Assembly: GCA_914767715.1 (NCBI GenBank)
Contig: OU612067.1
Location: 7,502,001-7,566,000, forward strand
From: Membranipora membranacea
Taxonomy: Eukaryota > Bryozoa > Gymnolaemata > Cheilostomatida > Membraniporidae
Direction of reading: 5' to 3'
Length of the DNA stretch: 64,000 nt
Positions 47,854-57,733 of the stretch are shown here, piece by piece. The notes under the pieces are model-generated. The model had not been told where the DNA came from, searched no databases, and worked only from the letters and a program-made list of their open reading frames with translations. A program made the position numbers and the translations under genes. Each line of letters begins with the position of its first letter. The stretch's first letter is position 1.

Positions 47854-47964
47854 CTCATCACTATGCATATCTTGTGAGCTGAGTGCCGATCTTTTGTTTG
47901 CATTATCAGGGAGGTAAAAGGCCTCTGATCCGAACTGTCTCGTCTCCTCATTACCATTGTAAAC
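47854..47964 (-). pseudogene. STP exon, first of a duplicated pair
   Basis: 37 codons reading VYNGNEETRQF, NKRSALSSQDMHSDE. Flanking intron sequence is duplicated too (about 250 bases). Confidence 0.65.
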
Positions 47965-48963
47965 CTGTAATGGTCATGAGGGTTATAAGCAACATCGAAA
48001 GGGACGTTTGATGATGAAGTGATAGCAACTAGAGAATATGAGTTCGTTTCTGAGGATATAATATTGATCTAATGAAAACAATAGACAATTGATAATATTA
48101 CAAATACAATCCCTTCTGAGACATACACTCGACTTGATCAACTAATCAAAGAAATCTGATACACAGGGGCAAATATGAGGTGAGGGTTTGTCAGGACAGA
48201 TTTCTGTCACATACTGAGAATACTACATGATGGTTCATTGAGCATTGAACAGGAAAACTGGTTTAAGATATCTAGCTGAACTCTATTACTAGAATGTCTC
48301 GATAACCTTAAGCTGTGTAGTAAAAATCGCTCCTCCCTCAATAAGTCCTGTGTTATCATATTAACTTCTCAGTAAACAGTTTTAGTTATACTCAGATGAG
48401 ACACAGACAATCATCACATAACTCACCGGAGATGAGACTGTGTAGGTAGGAGGGATAGTTTTCTGTTCAGTTGTAAGTGTATCAGGGTTGAGATCTCTTG
48501 TCTCACCTGCCTGCACCATCACCTTCATCGGTACCGCATGCTGGTGGTGTGACGGACACAACAATCTCTTATCTGACTTTTGTACATCCTGGAAATAAAA
48601 GAAAATGGTAATAACACAATAACTAGAGCCCCTCAGAAATTGGAGTTACACTACCTCTTAGTATCAGGAGACAACCCTAGGATCAATCAAAAAATTAGGA
48701 TTAGCGATTTTGTGACAACTTATCTTGCTGATGGGGACCTGAGTAATAAACATCTCAAGAGCTTTAATTCAACACAGCTCAATGCGCTGCATGAACAGTG
48801 ATGTCACATGTTCGTACAAGTTCACCAAAATCAAGAGTCAACAGAGGTATAAAGTTCAGATGTGTAATGGATTTAATTAAGGGGGTTCACCCTGATACAA
48901 GTGCCTGAGAACCTAAATGAAGCCAGTCAATAGAATGATTGGATGTACATAAAGTTAACATAC

Positions 48964-50038
48964 ACTTGAATCTGTACTCATAGTGTTCTGCCTAGGTCGT
49001 TCTGGTTTTACGATAATGTTCTCACTTCCGCACACAGAGCAGCACAAATCAATAGTCTGCGTTACTCCATCCACCATTATGATCTCAATTGTTTGGCTCT
49101 CTGAATCCGTGTGACCTTTTGTCACTGGTATCGGTGGAGGGGCTATAGATCTGGACTGTGATGACGATGCAGCGGTACTAGGCTGTTCAGATGAGAGCAC
49201 ATTGCCTCGTTGATCTGCTGCTGCAGCATTGTGCTGTGGTAGTTGTGCTGCATCAGAGTTTGGACTTGCTGCCATCACATCAGTCAGGGGTACTTTAGAT
49301 GGTGAGGTATACCAGATAGTGCCGCTGGAGAGGGAGTGTGGTGTAACTCTGGTTCTCCATCACTGCCTGGGTGTTCTGTTCGTACGTCAGTGAGGGGAAG
49401 TTTAACTGATGAACCAGTGTCAGATTGCTCTGTTTGAGATGGAAGATCAGCCAGAACTGGTGTTGCATCTGTTGTTGTATGATCTGATATTACACCAGTG
49501 TTGGGTATTTTTGTGGATGAAGCAGTACAGAAGGGGTGACATGGAGAACTGGTAGTGTATCAGTGTCGGAATCTTTTTCTATGTCATCAGCGCCGGGTAT
49601 TTTTGTGGATGAGGTAGTACCAATAGTTCCTTTTCATAGGAACTGATGGGCAGAACTGGTTGTGCGAGGTACTTTAGATGGTGATGTAGAACCAGATAAT
49701 TCTGTTGGAGAATGAGTTTGGTGCAGAATTGGTGATGCATCAGAGATTGAGTTATCTGCTACAATATTAGCGCAGGGTACCTTAGATGGTGACGTAGTAC
49801 CAGTTGGCTCTGTTGGAGAGTGAGTGTCAGACTGAGCTGCTTGTGCTGGAGTGTCAGGCGGAACTGATGATGTATCAGTGCTGGGATGTTCTGTTTGCTC
49901 GAGAGTGCTGAGAGGTACTGATGATGGATCATTGAGTGAACCAGGTTGAGGCTAAGCAGGTGGAGAAATATAATTAGATGGATCGAAAACCATAGGGATC
50001 GCGTCAAACCATAACAGGCCCATATCACTTCTCGTACC
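48964..50038 (-). pseudogene. STP repeat exon, unit 3
   Basis: Starts GTRSDMGLLWFDA after a good acceptor, but reaches a TAG at 49952 and has further indels. The C-terminal part is open: SSSQSRS, TDSESQTIEI and CCSVCGSENIIVKP. Confidence 0.7.
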
Positions 50039-50399
50039 CTGCAATAAAAGATCGTCCATCAAAGTCACCAATCATACCAATATAAGTGAACAAAAAAATT
50101 GCTACAAAACCATTTCGAATGCTAAAATAAAGATCTAACATAAATATTGCTTCCCACCCACTTGAGATTCTTTGCACATTTTGTGTCGCACATGTTGCAG
50201 AGCAAATCAACCCAAGTCGTTTTTCGCAAAGGGAAGCATACAAAAAATAATTTCTCTGACCCAATTTATTTTGCCAATGAAAGCTCAGGAACTCATTCAG
50301 TTACTATTGGTGTTAAGAAGTTAAGTAGTCTGGACAGGCTGTCATAAAAGAGCTCGCTGGCTGAACCACGGGAGTGTCATTGCTACTGCCCGCTGGCTA

Positions 50400-51585
50400 C
50401 AATGTAAGAAGTGTACTGGATAATTGCGATAAGTCTTAGTCTTGTTTCCAAATTTAAAGCTGAGATAATGAGGACTACCATAACTACATTCTATTTTCTA
50501 CAGTAAAAAGGGAAGAAAACGATGCACAGAATGATGGAGACATTGAATTACTACATTGGTGATGGGTTTGGTTGTTGTTATGGTACCAGCTACACTACAG
50601 CAAGCATGCTTGAGAAAACTTAGCATCATTGAGTATCATTTATTTACATCTTTCGCTTCAACAATTCCGCATCACGTCCATAGCATATCATGTACATATG
50701 GTGAATTCGACCCCACTAGCTAGAAAACTCACTGATGTTTATACACAAGACAGTAGTAGAGGGGAGAGGGGAGAGAATAGATCAAAAGCTGATTTTCCAG
50801 AAGGATCGATTGGTAGAACTAGAAGGAGAGGGATGGAACTTACAGAAGTCATTGTTGAGATTACCAGGAGAAAGCAGAATGATAGATCAATTTAATAATA
50901 AATATTAATTGCAACAAAGTGTATATCTACAGTTGGCTGATGCAATGTTCACTGACAAAGATAGGATGCTACTAAGATTGCTTCTACTTGTGGTGAAGAG
51001 TTAAGCATTACTAAAAATGACATTGCGTTAAACTCCAAGTGAAGCATTATGTGACATACTGCCAATGCAATAAAATGCTGGACTTGTACATACCACACAT
51101 TCATTGATTAGTTGTCCTCTGTTTTTCTAATGCTGAGGATTGAGATTTGGCAATGGCATTATTACAAAAGTACAATATTATACGCTAGAGCAATCGCGAT
51201 TTTCTTTTCTATCTTTGGCTTCAGACTTCATGAATCAGTTACTGATTATTAACAATGAAGGTTTTATAAAGACAAAGCTCATCTGCAATAACAGATATTT
51301 TGATTTATGCCAGGTTGTGTTGGCTGGATGGTCCTTCTCACTGCACCAGAGTAAGTTTTTTGTTTCTATCTATAAGTTGTTAATAATATGCTGTCAATCA
51401 TCAATTTTACTTTTAAAGTATGAAACTTCCTTTATGAGACTCTTAACTTGAAGAGATAGAGCTTGACAATCAGGACATTCAGCAGTTGGCATTGTCATTG
51501 ACGTAAATTATGTTTAATTTTTAGCATGAATGTCTAACATTGACCTTTCGATGTTGATACTTTTGTTGAAGATCGGCTTACTAAC
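50400..51585. other. Large intron of STP gene, unit 3
   Basis: No exon recognised. It is similar to 62400-63140 of unit 4, which shows that the two genes share their 5' organisation. Confidence 0.45.
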
Positions 51586-51589
51586 TTAC

Positions 51590-51845
51590 TGGATCGACTG
51601 CTCTCATTATCTGCTGAGACTGCATTGACATATGACCGGTCGAAGTCAACCCAGTTGCGTTGGATGCTTGCTTTACTGAGATATCTTTCAGCGTCTTCCA
51701 GAGATTAAAATCCCTCTAAAGATGCTCCGCTCACCTTGTTTACCGCATCATTACACTGCAGCCAGTGTTTATATAATATACCAGTTGTCCTCCCAGATGC
51801 TACTGCATAGAAGGCATAACCTTTCTTCCTCTTTGTCTCATTCAT
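51590..51845 (-). other. N-terminal exons of STP gene with RNase H1 hybrid-binding-like domain
   Basis: Exon 51845-51735 starts ATG: MNETKRKKGYAFYAVASGR, TTGILYKHWLQCNDAVNK. Exon 51715-51590 follows in phase 0 with RDFNLWKTLKDISVKQ. The pattern FYAVxxGRxTGI..W..C...V, then a short loop and F..(F/W)KTL.DA-like helix, matches the small domain at the N terminus of RNase H1, also found in caulimovirus viroplasmin. Both exons are open with consensus splice sites. Before the ATG exon lies an intron of about 90 bases with donor GTGAGT at 51936. The same exons for unit 4 would lie beyond the right edge. Confidence 0.5.
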
Positions 51846-51974
51846 CTGATGAATATTTCACTGGATAACTTCGATTTTGTTAAAAGTCAAAGAGAGAAAT
51901 ATCGTTTGTCCATCTGCTTGCCGCGAGGACACTCACCAAGAAAAAGCGACGATGATACCGAGAAAACGACAAAG

Positions 51975-52440
51975 AACTAATAGTCGAACAGATCATGATA
52001 ACACTGTAGTGGCACATCGAGGTTAACATATATACTGGGAGGTGTATAGTGAAGATCGTTCATGTTAATTAGATAATATATGAAATATATGGATAGAAGT
52101 AATAATATTGACCATTTCTCAATAGAAAAGAGCTCGTACATAGCCATTGAAGGCTTGTACGCTGACACTGTCTCCTCATAATCGTCTGTATCGGGAAGAG
52201 TGGGTAACTGGTGAGTACACGGTGGATCCGTTATCTGATGACTCCTTCATCGCCTCATACGTCTCATTTATAATGTCTACCTCCATATCACACTCGTCTT
52301 CTTCCCACTCTGACATCTGCTGTGAGTGACTGTCAGTAGATGAATGTTGATCTATCGCTGGTTGGTACACTGTATGCTCATACACCAGTTGCTTGTACGC
52401 TGCCGGTTCGTACGTGGGTGGCTGATATGCCGGAACTGTC
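51975..52440 (-). pseudogene. Internal fragment of an STP terminal exon
   Basis: About 300 bases coding SEWEEDECDMEVDIINETYE and flanking text, plus the 3' flank found at 10385-10520. The rest of the exon is deleted. It abuts the 5' end of the unit 3 STP gene. Confidence 0.75.
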
Positions 52441-52841
52441 TCCTAGTCTCTACTAGTCATAATTGTCCATAGATAATAAGGAACAGTGAAATAAATATAA
52501 GCCAATAATATAAGTATGGAAATATATGAGCATATAAATGTGCAAAGGATGAAATGTTTTTTCAGATTAAAAGTAAGTTAGTATAAATATTATAATAACT
52601 TTTTGTAAGTTAGAAAAGAATAACAGTCTTAAATTCGCCGTCAGGGTTACAGTCAATGTAAAATACATTAGCCACAATAAAATAAATAATAAATAAATAT
52701 TGATCATACATTCACATCAATTCAGTATAAATACTCAAAGAACTTGGTTAGATTTACTTTGAGGTTGTGATGCTTCAAATAAAGATATCACTACTAAACA
52801 ATTACATCACTTCCGACAAACCAAAACTTTTCTCAACCCAC
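52441..52841. other. AT-rich flank
   Basis: No gene; includes an AATAAATAAT run. Confidence 0.4.
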
Positions 52842-53525
52842 CTGGGCGTTTCATTGGAAAAGCAATCTCAGGCAATATTGCATCAAAATAAAAGTCCCAT
52901 AACTTTTGCCAAACATTCTCTCTTTAAAACGATCTTCCTCTCGTTGGACATTGCTGATGGGAAAGTCATCATGGCCTGCAACAACTAAAATACAATATGA
53001 GAGCTTTGAGTATTGGATATAAATAGTTGTCTCTTTTTAAGTTGGGGATAATCAGATTCTGTCAAAAAGTTGGCCTCAATAGCTGCCTTCTCTGACTGAT
53101 GCAGGCTATATAGAGCTTAGTCTTCTAATAAAAAGTTTTCACTATTGTGTGGCACGCTGATTTCCTTGGTCTTAAAGCCAACACTTTTTGTTGACTCTAC
53201 TTCAATCAGGACTGCTACACCTTTAACAAAGAGATCCACCATAGTTGGTTCTGTAAAGGTGTCTCAGGTTATATATATGGTCTTAGTATCTGCCAATTTT
53301 TTTTTTGTGAGGTGCAGATCACTAGCAAAATTTCTTCTTACTGCTTTAGTTGATTAGTCCCAGACAGTCTACCCAGGATGGGGGGGCGTTGGGCGAGGGC
53401 ATAGACTACATTATGACTTACCTGATGTTGAATTGTAAGAGTGACCTCATCAGCTTGCGATTCCTCCTCCAAAACATATTGGATGTTTTAACCTACTTCC
53501 CTCTCCATATCACTGAAGGCGTTTG
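52842..53525 (-). pseudogene. YqaJ-type exonuclease remnant (unit 4)
   Basis: 52975-52842 reads DDFPISNVQREEDRFKERMF and, one base shifted, FYFDAILPEIAFP, the clearest YqaJ C-terminus in the window. Upstream, 53250-53117 reads MVDLFVKGVAVLIEVESTK and SVGFKTKEISVPHN, possibly the central EIK-type strand region with EVE. An open stretch ending TIQHQ before a GTAAGT donor lies near 53410. The N-terminal piece of units 1-3 is not seen. Confidence 0.45.
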
Positions 53526-53529
53526 CTCT

Positions 53530-54788
53530 GTTAACTGAATATTATAGAGTACCTAGTCCAAATGTTATGACCTATACACTTTGTGACAGGTAATGTCAAA
53601 GACCGACACAGAGGCTGAAGATCATTAGATATTGTTTATCTGTACACATAAAAGATTCTAAAATTTAATCCCTGAGTAGTTACTAGAACAAGTTTGTCCT
53701 CTGCGGTGGACAACATATTTTTCTTGAGAATATAATAACTACTTGCTCCCTTTCCTACCGATGGTTATTAAATCCAACCTCTACATGGAAAGACTATCCA
53801 GAATGTTTTCTTTTAAAAAGAGTAAACCGTCAGTCACCTCAATAACTGCTGCCAGTAAACCAAAGTGACTGAGTAGGTTAGGCCATCGGGCAGGGGGAGG
53901 GAGCAATAGTCTTGGGGCTCAGACTAGATTGGATGGTGATTACCCTCTACTTTAACTAAGTTGGCCAGCTAATCAACATACTCGCATATACCATGTGTTG
54001 TCTACACTCCACAAGTTCAACATAACGTTAGTGAAGATAGTGATTAAATAAAAGGTGTTATATGATGAGCAAATCTATGTGACTTTCGACCTAACTGCAT
54101 TGAGCTTCTTTGCAACTTTTGACTCTTGAGATACACAGTAGATCCTTAGCATCTTTTTAAACTATACTTCAAAGGTGCTAGGGTGGTCGATGTGGTAATA
54201 ATGAGCTTGTTTAGACTCTTTTTTTCACAATTGGTCGAGGTATCGACTTTGATCGAACAGCAAATAGTAGCATCAAATTTTGTTCGAGTTTTCTCTGTAT
54301 GTATACTGTGATAATGCTATCAAAATATTATTGTTTATGCCTGCATTTATCTTTTTTCATAAATATTTATTGAACAAGAAACTATATATTCACTGTTTGA
54401 GGTATTCTATGAACATTCTTAGCTTTCTAACTTTTATATATGATGTAATTGTTGTCTATAGCTACAAAATATTTTTCATCAACTTGGTAGTAGAGATGAA
54501 AATAAATTGCTGTTTGTGATCTTATCAATACACCCTGAACGATGATGTGTCAACTAATAACTAGAGTTTTCTCCCCAACATCAATGTAAAGACAACTCTG
54601 AGTACTGCTCAGTAATTTCTGAGTTTTGCAAAATACATAGTAAAATGAAGGTAATATAAAAATAAACAGTCACAAGCTCAACTGAATCAATGAGCAGAAA
54701 AAATCACCAAAAGCACCATAAAAAATTTAATCTACATACCAATGAAGATTTTAAGCCTGCAGGGAGGATCTTTAGGTATAAAGGGAGC
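53530..54788. other. Diverged spacer of unit 4
   Basis: No gene I can support. AT-rich open frames at 54280-54519 look like chance. Confidence 0.4.
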
Positions 54789-54881
54789 TTAATCAGTGAT
54801 GTCATTGGGTTCCCATTGAACAAAGTACGGCCTAGTACCAGATACCTGCATTGGTGGATGTGGCAGCTCTAGCCTAATTGC
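54789..54881 (-). CDS. Conserved terminal exon, unidentified (unit 4, diverged)
   Basis: Acceptor TTTTCAG, then AIRLELPHPPMQVSGTRPYF, VQWEPNDITD and stop: 30 residues in phase 0. It shares HPxMQxSGxRPYx(I/V)xWE with units 1-3 but lacks GRWWGK. Confidence 0.35.
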   Translation of the reverse strand, partial: AIRLELPHPPMQVSGTRPYFVQWEPNDITD

Positions 54882-55230
54882 CTGAAAATAAAACTTTCTA
54901 AGATTTTCCAATATCTATGAGTCTTGTCAAACAATCATTCGGACAAAGGCAGCATGTGAGAGACCTGTGACAACCACAACACATTGAACCTGATAGAAGA
55001 AGCTATGGCTTCTCTTCAGCTCGTAGCAGTATTCTCCATTAATGAGATGAAATTAATTCACTGTTATACCCTAGTTTACCAGCATCTTATGATTTTTGGT
55101 CTCCACAGCAAGGCTACAGGGGAGTTTGGATGAACGTGGATTACATCATATGATGCTGTTAGGGGAAGAGGCTAGTAGAACACATTTGTCTTCAACAAAG
55201 ATTTTACAGTGTTTTTGGAGAGGTCTTTAA

Positions 55231-55389
55231 TCACATCGCTGTATCACCTGTCTTTTTGCCAAGCCTCACTCGAGCCGTATAATCTTCCACCTTAACTTTT
55301 AGCTCGTCAATGATCAAACAGCAATCTATTGCAGCTTGTTTGCCATATGTAACAACTGGGACATAAAGAAGGTGACACGGTTTTTCAAT
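55231..55389 (-). CDS. Second exon of small gene, unit 4 (unidentified)
   Basis: After TTTGTAG it reads IEKPCHLLYVPVVTYGKQ, CCLIIDELKVKVEDY, RVRLGKKTGDTAM and stop: 52 residues. A deletion removes the DDSGTICNMRL tail found in unit 2. The MQFF exon is not recognised upstream. Confidence 0.35.
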   Translation of the reverse strand: MEKPCHLLYVPVVTYGKQAAIDCCLIIDELKVKVEDYTARVRLGKKTGDTAM

Positions 55390-56109
55390 CTACAAACAAA
55401 AGGTGGACAAATCAACAGCATTGTAAAGATGTGACAACAGTCTGGTCAATTATTTTTTTAATCATAAGTGTGCTTATATATTATTATTATGCCATTATTT
55501 TGATTATAACAGGTGACTTTTAACTGAGGAACCCATCACTTATAATATTGACTTTATATCTTGTTCCTGGCTATTAAATGTTAGTTTGAACTGAATGGTT
55601 ATTGGACTCACTAGCTATCTTTCACAAATAATCCAGGTGAGAAGTTGTTCACATGAAGCTTCATATCAGCAGATCAAACTTGTTTAAATTGAATGATGCA
55701 CAGGAGCACTCGTAGTCAAATGTCCTTCCTGTCACCGCCACAAACTCTGTGAATCAAACACGTCACCTCTTGACTGAAAGAACTGCACTTTACCCATCGA
55801 AGATCTCTGAACTAGAAGTAAGATATAATTCCAAACCCTGTTTCTATAATATAAATATGAAACTTCTTTATGTAGTTAACTAGGGTTTCACCAACAGATG
55901 TTTTGTATGAAAAGGTATATTGTGTAATGCCGCAGCCTGGTAACCTGGCTATTTTTGTATGATAGCATAGTTTCATTATGATATTTTAATAGGTAGGATG
56001 CTGGGTACGGAACAGGAAACTGAGCAATTACGAGACCAGGCAAGCTGAACGATCATACTAAAAAGCATTTCTCATGTACTAATATTTCATTAATCGGTAT
56101 CAGATAAAA

Positions 56110-56178
56110 TTTATAATATAATATATAATCAGAAATCCAATTAATACAATACAAAATATATAATGGGATTTCAGATTT
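56110..56178. repeat. Hairpin with AT-rich loop (unit 4)
   Basis: TAATCAGAAATCC and GGGATTTCAGATT arms; counterpart of 10146-10199. Confidence 0.5.
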
Positions 56179-56596
56179 TCAGACCGAACAGAGCAGAAAC
56201 TGTGTCAGAGGTAGTTGTCCCCCTCACTTCCCCACACAATGCCCATGAGCAATAGCAGTGAGTTTAAAGGTAAACTGTTCATTGTATTTTTGGCAGAGTT
56301 TTTTGTAAAGAACAATAAAATATATCATGAGCAAGAGAAAACGACAAAAAGTAAAATAGTAGAACAGATCATGATATCATCATTGTGGCACATTGAGGTA
56401 AAAATATATACTGGAAGTGTGTAATCAAGATCATTCATTACAATAAGTTACATGAAATATATGGATTGTTTAGTAATCTAGATGTCAATATTGACCGATT
56501 CTCAATGGAAGAATAAATTTAACTCTCTAAAAAAATAAGGCAGATTCACTAAAATATATGAAAATGCCAGTATAATTGAATATTTAAACAAATCTA

Positions 56597-57733
56597 TTAC
56601 TGGTAAATATTACCAGCCCAGACCGGGAACGGATGTAGAATTTCGTGGGTGTTAGAAATGCAGGTGACCCCAGTATTCTGAGTGGGTTCCCTGGCTGGTA
56701 ATTGGTACTCTAAAGGCTGATGGATGAGTGGTTGGTAAACTGAATGCTGTTCGACTGATTGTTCGTACAGTGGCGACTGGTAGACTGTCGGCTCATATAC
56801 GGTTGGTTGGGACTCAGTTGGCTCATACAGTGTAGGATCATATACAGCTGGCTCATACATGGCTATGGGAGGCTCGTATGTGGGCACTGTCTCCTCATTG
56901 TCTGTATCCGGAGGAGTGGCTGAAGGGGTGACTGGTGAGTAAATGGTGGTTTCGTCACCTGATACTTCTTCCATCGCCTCGTAAGTCTCATTTATGATGT
57001 CTACCTCCAGATCACACTCTTCTTCTTCCCATTCTGACAGCTGCTGTGTGTGGCTGTCAGCAGGTGAAGTGCCTGCATGGAGACTAGCGCAGGGGGGCAG
57101 ATAACCATCAAACTGCCTGGCTAGGGTGTAATCTGTGTTGTGATATGTTGTCTGCGCATGTACAAGTTCAGTCGGATGTACTGAAGCCAGATCGGTGAAG
57201 AACTGCATGTAGTATCTTGGCGGCGCATATACATCTGGCTTATTCTCATGAGCTGAATCGTTCTGTGTGAATTCCTGCATTGTTGGCTCTGGAGTTATAG
57301 GTTCTTGTTTTATGGATGGTAAACAATCAATAGCTTGGCTCTCATGGTGCTCTGTCTCCTCTGTGCCAGCACTAGTCGGTGACTGAGCGGTGAAATCACT
57401 GAGTGTGACGGTATGTGGTTTAGGTTCACATGTCTTTAGAAAGGTTGTTGGTTTGGCGAAGAAATTAGTAAGAGTGGCCGTGTGAGGTTTTGATTCAGAG
57501 GAAGATTTGAGATCAGTATGCGCCTTTGTGAAGAAATTACTCAGTGTCACGGTATGTGACTTAGATGCAGCTGATGTCTTGAGATCACATGGTGAATGAG
57601 AGAAGGAAGTTTGTGCATAGCACGGTGTTTGTGTGATCTGATGTGTGCGAGAATGGTCGACTGGTCTCGGCAGAGTGGAGGCTAGATTAGCATACGCAGG
57701 TATGGCAATGGGAGGATTAGGATCAGATTCATG
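56597..57733 (-). CDS. STP gene unit 4, terminal exon
   Basis: 378 codons and stop after CTTTAG. Three SKPHTxTL(S/T)(N/D)F repeats within the first third; SIKQEPITPEP, a consensus SUMO site followed by Thr-Pro; APPRYYMQFFTDLASV; EWEEEECDLEVD; a Tyr-Pro region of YEPAVYDPTLYEP-type repeats; a conserved tail HPFPVWAGNIYQ. The same exon is open in unit 1. Confidence 0.75.
   Translation of the reverse strand, partial: HESDPNPPIAIPAYANLASTLPRPVDHSRTHQITQTPCYAQTSFSHSPCDLKTSAASKSHTVTLSNFFTKAHTDLKSSSESKPHTATLTNFFAKPTTFLKTCEPKPHTVTLSDFTAQSPTSAGTEETEHHESQAIDCLPSIKQEPITPEPTMQEFTQNDSAHENKPDVYAPPRYYMQFFTDLASVHPTELVHAQTTYHNTDYTLARQFDGYLPPCASLHAGTSPADSHTQQLSEWEEEECDLEVDIINETYEAMEEVSGDETTIYSPVTPSATPPDTDNEETVPTYEPPIAMYEPAVYDPTLYEPTESQPTVYEPTVYQSPLYEQSVEQHSVYQPLIHQPLEYQLPAREPTQNTGVTCISNTHEILHPFPVWAGNIYQ

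Larger units (their letters stand above)
44420..51937 (-). pseudogene. STP gene, unit 3 (near full-length pseudogene)
   Basis: Exons recognised, 5' to 3': leader ending at 51937; 51845-51735; 51715-51590; 50396-50345 (3' half deleted); 50038-48964; 48588-48427; 47964-47854; 46796-46686; 46537-46422; 45980-45907; 45505-45431; 44959-44420. The first two encode 79 residues from ATG. In the long repeat exon a TAG replaces Gln in PPAQ (49952), and further deletions break the frame near 49530 and 49620. The exons at 46422 and 45907 have lost frame. The terminal exon is cut after SAHKH. All intact exons are phase 0, as in unit 4. This copy is valuable because it shows the probable start of the gene. 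Confidence 0.7.

Noticed and set aside
51590-51715. Alternative frame reading SLEDAERYLSKAS as the continuation of the hybrid-binding domain
   Set aside because: It contains an in-frame TAA just before the motif, while the phase 0 frame (RDFNLWKTLKD) is fully open and matches the exon phases.
54280-54519. 79-codon hydrophobic frame
   Set aside because: Composition matches AT-rich random sequence; no splice or start context and no copy in other units.
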